Shown here: positions 5,992 through 9,998 of the stretch, piece after piece
Layout of the letters: each line of letters begins with the position of its first letter
How positions within the stretch are numbered: position 1 is the stretch's first letter
Source of the DNA: JAKQIM01 sp964633225
GTDB lineage: Bacteria; Chloroflexota; Anaerolineae; Anaerolineales; UBA4823
Assembly: GCA_964633225.1 (NCBI GenBank)
Contig: CAZWFQ010000100.1
Coordinates: 1-9,998, forward strand
Length of the DNA stretch: 9,998 nucleotides
Direction of reading: 5' to 3'
Translations under genes and position numbers: made by a program
The notes under the pieces: generated by a model
Databases searched by the model: none
What the model saw: the letters and a program-made list of their open reading frames with translations, nothing else
What the model was told of the DNA's origin: nothing

Positions 5992-7401
5992 ATGTCGAAC
6001 CAAATGCAGCTAGTTGAAGAGTACGTGCCTGTTAAGAGCAGGATATGGGTATCCATTGCGGATGCGTCTTGTTCCATGCTCAATACGTTTGTGGTCAGTA
6101 TTGGCCTGACGTATTACTTTACCAGCTACCGGGGGATGGACCCGAGCCTGGCAGCCACGGTCTGGCTGCTGTTTGGCCTGTGGAATGCGGTCAATGATCC
6201 ACTGTTTGGCTATATCAGCGACCGTACCAAGAATAAACTGGGGCGCAGGATTCCGTATATTCGCTTTGGCGCGCCGATCATTGGGCTGGCGTTCATCCTT
6301 ACCTGGGTTAATTTTGGAGGGATGCAGGCCAGCCAGACAGCCATGTTCATTCAAATGCTGTTGATGCTGTTCATTTTCGATACGCTGTATACCGCGATTG
6401 CAACCAGCATTTATGTCATGCCGTTTGAGATGGCCGTTTCAAATAAGGCCAGAAGCGGAATCTTTATCTGGAAGTTGGTTTTTTCGGTATTTCCACTGGT
6501 CGTACCATTGGTATTGTGGGGGATGATTAAACCAGAACCGGGCTCGGCGGTTTTTACCTTTCAGTTAATCATGGTTGGTTTTGGTGTTTTGATGGGCGGG
6601 CTGATTTTTGCCAGCACGTTTTTCTACCAGGAAAAACATTACCAGCAGGAAGAGCAGCAGCCTCCATTTTTCAAATCTCTAAAGGAATGTTTTACCAATC
6701 GTTCCTTTATTGTCTTCGAGGTGCTCAGTTTCACGATCATCTACGTTCAAACCTCATTGATGCTGGGGTTGAATTATTACCTGGCTGAGTTTTCCCTGCC
6801 TGCTGGGCTATTGTACGCCTGCCTGGGCGTAGGGATTGTCGGCGGGGTGGTGTTGTTTGTAAAGCTGCGTGAGAAATTGGGGGTAAAAGGTTGCGTGCTG
6901 ATCATGACGCTGGTCTTCTCACTTGGGTGTTTTTGCACCCTGGCGTTGGGACACTTGCTGATCCCAACCATGGTGGGTTTTTTCTGCTTTGGGATTGGTT
7001 TTGCCGGTGGGATGTACTTGATACCGTTGATGAATGGGGACGTAGTAGATATGGACGAGCACCGCACCGGCCTGCGGCGAGAGGGGATGTACGCGGGGGT
7101 GAACAGTTTCATTACAAAGCCGGCCATCAGCTTGGCCAATTCCGCTTTTCTGTGGTTCTTGAATTTGTATGGGTATAACTTTGACGGGTTAGCTGGAACG
7201 CAGTCAGCGCGGGCTGAAACAGGGATTTTGATGGGCTGGGTGTTGATCCCAGGAATTTTGTTGGCGGTCAGCTTTGCTTCACTTTTCCTTTACCCCTTGG
7301 CCGGTAAGAAATGGGAAGATATCAAAAATCAATTGACCATTCTGCACATTGAAAAAGAAAAACAGATGCTGGCGGCTAAAGGCATCCGGTACGAAGAATA
7401 G
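5992..7401 (+). CDS. GPH-family (MelB-like) sugar:cation symporter
   Basis: A 469-aa major-facilitator membrane protein of the glycoside-pentoside-hexuronide:cation symporter family, about 12 helices, importing a glycoside with a cation. The diagnostic helix II/loop block is present: WNAVNDPLFGYISDRTKNKL (64-83) followed by GRRIPYIRFGAP (84-95). The second family block, DVVDMDEHRTGLRREGMYAG (350-369), is followed by NSFITKPAIS, where Lys376 lines up with the functional helix-XI Lys of MelB. MelB has Asp at both cation positions of helix II (WDAVNDP); here the first is Asn65 and the second Asp69 is kept, which may change cation preference. The charged C-terminal tail (HIEKEKQMLAAKGIRYEE) is cytoplasmic. 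AAGGAG (5982-5987) precedes the ATG by 4 nt. It starts 21 nt after the hydrolase stop and is the last gene of the operon. Substrate is likely an alpha-galactoside, given the GH36 enzyme next door. Confidence 0.93.
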   Translation: MSNQMQLVEEYVPVKSRIWVSIADASCSMLNTFVVSIGLTYYFTSYRGMDPSLAATVWLLFGLWNAVNDPLFGYISDRTKNKLGRRIPYIRFGAPIIGLAFILTWVNFGGMQASQTAMFIQMLLMLFIFDTLYTAIATSIYVMPFEMAVSNKARSGIFIWKLVFSVFPLVVPLVLWGMIKPEPGSAVFTFQLIMVGFGVLMGGLIFASTFFYQEKHYQQEEQQPPFFKSLKECFTNRSFIVFEVLSFTIIYVQTSLMLGLNYYLAEFSLPAGLLYACLGVGIVGGVVLFVKLREKLGVKGCVLIMTLVFSLGCFCTLALGHLLIPTMVGFFCFGIGFAGGMYLIPLMNGDVVDMDEHRTGLRREGMYAGVNSFITKPAISLANSAFLWFLNLYGYNFDGLAGTQSARAETGILMGWVLIPGILLAVSFASLFLYPLAGKKWEDIKNQLTILHIEKEKQMLAAKGIRYEE

Positions 7402-7407
7402 AGCGCA

Positions 7408-7441
7408 GGGGGATCCGAAAAGTTCACTTTTCGGATCCCCC
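7408..7441. terminator. 15-bp hairpin between convergent operons
   Basis: GGGGGATCCGAAAAG (7408-7422) and its exact reverse complement (7427-7441) enclose a TTCA loop. It begins 7 nt after the symporter stop and overlaps the end of the alpha-galactosidase gene, whose TGA stop (minus strand, 7426-7424) is the loop itself. Position and stem strength suggest a bidirectional terminator, but neither strand shows a T-tract after the stem. It may instead block the RNA 3' end from exonucleases or limit antisense read-through. Confidence 0.7.
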
Positions 7442-9493
7442 AACTGCCACAATTTCGCGCAGGGTGCTTTCAAAATTCCCGAGCCGGATTTCTAGCTCGT
7501 TTGCCATCCAGGCGCTGCCCGAACGGGGGCCAGGGAAGCCATCAACTTCATAAAACAGCTCTGGCTGTAAGCCCTGGAGTTTAACGCGCAAGGGTGAGGC
7601 GGGTTCTGCCAGGCAGGTGCGAAAAGCAAACAGCACACCGCGCTGACCATCCCGGCCCATATACTGTAGTGTGGCCGGGCCCAGGCGGTACTGGTCGCCA
7701 AGCTGGATCAGGGGGCGCAAATCTTTGTAACGGGCAATCCAATGGGCGGCCTCGGCGCGCTCTGCAGGGGTCCATTTGAGGAGGTCGCCGCCCAGGCCAA
7801 GGCTGCCGCACATGCTGACGTGAAAGCGAAAGGCAAGCGGGAGGCGGCCGCGATCGGCATCAGTGACCCACGCTTCCATGACACTCGCCGGAAAAGCGCG
7901 AGAGAAGCCGGCCTGAATAGCCAGGCGGGCAATGGCCTGGGTGTTATCGGAGACCCAGATTTGGTCGGCCAGGCGCAATATGCCCAGGTCGGCGCGCCCA
8001 CCGCCGCCAGAACAGGACTGCCAGATAACTTGCGGATGGCGGCGGCGCAGTTCGCCCCACAGGTGATATAACCCCTGCACGTAACGCACCCAGATTTCAC
8101 GCGGGTCGCCGGGGGCATCGCTCCAGCCCGGCTCACTGACATTGCGGTTCATATCCCATTTGATAAAGGCGATATTGTTTTCGGTCAACAAGCGGTCAAT
8201 CTGAGCGAGCAGATATTCCTGCACATCAGGGCGCGCCAGGTTGAGGATGCATTGATTGCGTCCCAAGGTGGGCTGGCGGGTTGGGAAGTGCAAAATCCAG
8301 TCGGGATGGGCGCGGTAGAGCTTGCTGTTGGGATTGACCATTTCGGGCTCAATCCACAAGCCAAAATCCATGCCAAGGGCGTTAACGCGCTGGATGAGCG
8401 GCTGTAAGCCGTGAGGAAATTTGACCGGGTCGGGCCACCAATCACCTAACCCGGCCTGGTCGTTATGGCGCCCGTGGAACCAGCCATCATCCATCACAAA
8501 AAGCTCTATGCCTAGCTCAGCAGCAATTTCAGCCAAGCGGATCTGTGATTCCTGGTTGACATCGAACAAGGTTGCTTCCCAAGAGTTGTACAACACTTTG
8601 TGCGGCACGGCGCCGTGAGGCAGAACGCGCTCACGAATGAAGGCGTGCAGCTTGCGGCTGGCCGCGCCGTAACCGCTGGTGGTATAGCCGGCAAAGGCGG
8701 AAGGGGTGGTAAATTCTTCGCCGCTGTTCAATTTCCAGGCAAAATCCCAGTCGTTTAGACCGAGGCTGATGCGGGTGGTTTCAAAATTGGTGACTTCGGC
8801 AGCCAGTTTCCAATTACCACTCCAGGCCAGGGCGCCAAACCAGACCTGGCCGCCGGTTTCGCTGGCCTGGCCATCATCCAGGCAGAACCAGGGGTTATGG
8901 TGGTGGCTGGTGGTGAGCCGGCGGCTTTCTAGGATTTTAACGCCATTGGTCAGGGGTTCGCGGACGAGATGAAACTCGTCGTTCCAACGGCCAGTGAGGT
9001 GCGAGAGATGATAAGTGGGTCCAGGGGGCACGTGCCACTGGGCAGAGAAGATGCGTTCGAGCGTGAGGGGGGTTGGGCCATCATTGACGATGACAGCCCA
9101 GCGCTCAATCAGGTCATAAGGGGCGTGGGCGCGGTAATGCAGCATAACCCTGAGGGGATAATGGATATCGCGCAGGGTGATGGTCACCCCATCACTGGTT
9201 GTGGCGGCAGAATCAAAGCGCAGGACAACATCGCGCACCCCATCGGCAAAGGTGATCTTGAGGCAAGGCTCTTGATAGCACATGCCGCCATAAGCGGGGA
9301 ATTCTTCGGGCAAAACCTGGGCCGGGTTATTGAACGAAGCCCAACCGGGGCTTTCAGGGGGTGGTGGAAAGTCTTGGGCATTTGGCAGGCGCGGGCCCCA
9401 GCCAGCGTTGACCAGGAATCCGGCCTGGTTCAAGCCAAAGGCATAGGCGGTGTTGGCGGTTTCAAGAATCCAGAAATTCGATTGGGGCGGCAT
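7424..9493 (-). CDS. GH36 alpha-galactosidase
   Basis: A 689-aa retaining alpha-galactosidase that removes terminal alpha-1,6-galactose from melibiose, raffinose-type sugars or similar; no signal peptide, so cytosolic. A beta-sandwich N-domain (about 1-290) is followed by a TIM barrel with NSWEATLFDV (303-312), FVMDDGWFHGRHND (332-345) and LGMDFGLWIEPEMVNPNS (373-390). The nucleophile Asp447 lies in FIKWDMNRN, then come WQSCSGGGGRADLG (491-504) and the acid/base Asp516 in WVSDNTQAIARLAIQ. The 69-residue spacing of the two Asp matches the family. Gln519 replaces the Asp usual in SDNTDA. A beta-rich C-domain ends the protein. The start lies 3 nt after the upstream hydrolase stop with only a weak ribosome-binding site, so it is probably translated by coupling. 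Its stop codon is in the loop of the hairpin at 7408-7441. It faces the GPH symporter operon and probably hydrolyses the imported glycoside. Confidence 0.95.
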   Translation of the reverse strand: MPPQSNFWILETANTAYAFGLNQAGFLVNAGWGPRLPNAQDFPPPPESPGWASFNNPAQVLPEEFPAYGGMCYQEPCLKITFADGVRDVVLRFDSAATTSDGVTITLRDIHYPLRVMLHYRAHAPYDLIERWAVIVNDGPTPLTLERIFSAQWHVPPGPTYHLSHLTGRWNDEFHLVREPLTNGVKILESRRLTTSHHHNPWFCLDDGQASETGGQVWFGALAWSGNWKLAAEVTNFETTRISLGLNDWDFAWKLNSGEEFTTPSAFAGYTTSGYGAASRKLHAFIRERVLPHGAVPHKVLYNSWEATLFDVNQESQIRLAEIAAELGIELFVMDDGWFHGRHNDQAGLGDWWPDPVKFPHGLQPLIQRVNALGMDFGLWIEPEMVNPNSKLYRAHPDWILHFPTRQPTLGRNQCILNLARPDVQEYLLAQIDRLLTENNIAFIKWDMNRNVSEPGWSDAPGDPREIWVRYVQGLYHLWGELRRRHPQVIWQSCSGGGGRADLGILRLADQIWVSDNTQAIARLAIQAGFSRAFPASVMEAWVTDADRGRLPLAFRFHVSMCGSLGLGGDLLKWTPAERAEAAHWIARYKDLRPLIQLGDQYRLGPATLQYMGRDGQRGVLFAFRTCLAEPASPLRVKLQGLQPELFYEVDGFPGPRSGSAWMANELEIRLGNFESTLREIVAVGGSEK

Positions 9494-9496
9494 ATT

Positions 9497-9982
9497 TTAC
9501 TTGAGCAGGTCTTTCCAATCCATGTGGTCGGCGGTGTAATGAAGGCGGTGGTCATCGTCCACCGAGAGGAAGGTTAATTTTGGAAAGACCTGTTTGGTCA
9601 GCCGCCGGACGGCCTCGCCGGGGATAACCTCATCCTTTTTCCCGATGATCAGGATAGTGGGAACATCAACTGGCTTCGGCAGGTGGCGGGGATGCGAGAA
9701 CTCGGGCAGATGCAGGGCTGGGGCCAGTAACACCTGTTTGTGTACCTGGCCGGGGTGCTGCGTCGTAAACAGCGCGGCCATCAGTCCTCCGAGCGAGGAA
9801 CCGATCAACGTCCAGCCGTCCTTGTCTTTGACGATGGCCTCCATCTGGGCCAGGCGCACGGCCAGTGGACCGGTAAAATCTGGAGAGATGAGTTCGGGGA
9901 ACGTTTTTCGCAGCACCTGGGCTTTGTAGGTTTGGCCGGTGCTGTCAGAGCCATGGATGAAAAGTATGCGGGTAGTGTACAT
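9497..9982 (-). CDS. small alpha/beta hydrolase (RBBP9/YqiA-like)
   Basis: A 161-aa single-domain serine hydrolase. It opens with the first strand and oxyanion motif RILFIHGSDSTG (5-16). The nucleophile elbow is IGSSLGG with Ser63, the acid is Asp117 in IGKKDEVIP, and the base is His145 in VDDDHRLH. Size and layout resemble the RBBP9/YdeN and YqiA-type small hydrolases, whose substrates are mostly unknown; an esterase function is a reasonable guess. It is the first gene of the minus-strand operon and is followed after 3 nt by the GH36 gene, so it may deacylate the same glycoside or be a coupled housekeeping hydrolase. The ATG at 9982 lies only 6 nt after a perfect TATAAT, and no Shine-Dalgarno fits, suggesting a leaderless message. 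Confidence 0.85.
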   Translation of the reverse strand: MYTTRILFIHGSDSTGQTYKAQVLRKTFPELISPDFTGPLAVRLAQMEAIVKDKDGWTLIGSSLGGLMAALFTTQHPGQVHKQVLLAPALHLPEFSHPRHLPKPVDVPTILIIGKKDEVIPGEAVRRLTKQVFPKLTFLSVDDDHRLHYTADHMDWKDLLK

Positions 9983-9988
9983 GCCCTG

Positions 9989-9994
9989 ATTATA
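9989..9994 (-). promoter_or_regulatory. -10 box of the hydrolase/alpha-galactosidase operon
   Basis: TATAAT on the minus strand, 6 nt before the ATG at 9982, would place the transcription start at or next to the start codon. The -35 element lies beyond the right edge of the window. The plus-strand string ATTATACCGG (9989-9998) matches 8 of 10 bases of the operator half ATGTTACCGG at 2265-2274, so an operator could begin here. Confidence 0.6.
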
Positions 9995-9998
9995 CCGG

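Noticed and set aside
8969..9577. 202-aa plus-strand open frame over the alpha-galactosidase
   Set aside because: Opposite a strongly supported GH36 gene and spans the boundary of two minus-strand genes; no motif recognised.

Overview
The window is a bacterial chromosome segment of moderate GC content. It carries ordinary Shine-Dalgarno sites, sigma70-type promoters and tightly packed operons. Gene content (RelE/NadS-type toxin-antitoxin, IS256 and RHS remnants, DegV, LacI regulator, GPH sugar symporter, GH36 alpha-galactosidase) and probable leaderless starts would suit an anaerobic heterotroph such as an Anaerolineae-type Chloroflexota. That placement is an inference from style and content; no marker gene is present.

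Left part (1-1246) is accessory debris. A minus-strand toxin-antitoxin pair (297-614 toxin, 1-300 antitoxin) keeps a near-perfect promoter and a 7-bp inverted-repeat operator, but the toxin has an in-frame amber codon at codon 26. Next to it, 690-1070 is an open frame stitched from a piece of RHS/YD-repeat protein and the C-terminal end of an IS256-family transposase. The stretch 1071-1246 has no gene, only a 14-bp palindrome and a small hairpin ahead of degV.

A DegV-family lipid-binding protein follows (1247-2122). It ends in an intrinsic terminator whose loop overlaps the -35 box of the next promoter. That promoter runs directly into a perfect 28-bp palindrome, the likely operator of the LacI-family regulator at 2321-3337.

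The regulator heads a compact plus-strand operon. It overlaps a decayed C-terminal scrap of a sugar ABC-transporter permease (3331-3513). The scrap overlaps a 513-aa protein of a family I cannot name, which has several hallmarks of a GT-B glycosyltransferase of the GT28/MGDG-synthase type (3510-5051). A membrane-anchored alpha/beta hydrolase (5065-5970) and a GPH/MelB-type sugar:cation symporter (5992-7401) complete the operon.

A convergent minus-strand pair closes the window: a small alpha/beta hydrolase (9497-9982) and a GH36 alpha-galactosidase (7424-9493). The two operons meet at a 15-bp perfect hairpin whose loop holds the alpha-galactosidase stop codon. Read together, the right-hand 7.7 kb looks like a LacI-controlled locus for uptake and processing of an alpha-galactoside or related glycoside. 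It seems to have swapped an ABC transporter for a GPH symporter, and it includes an uncharacterised GT-B-like enzyme whose role is the main unknown.
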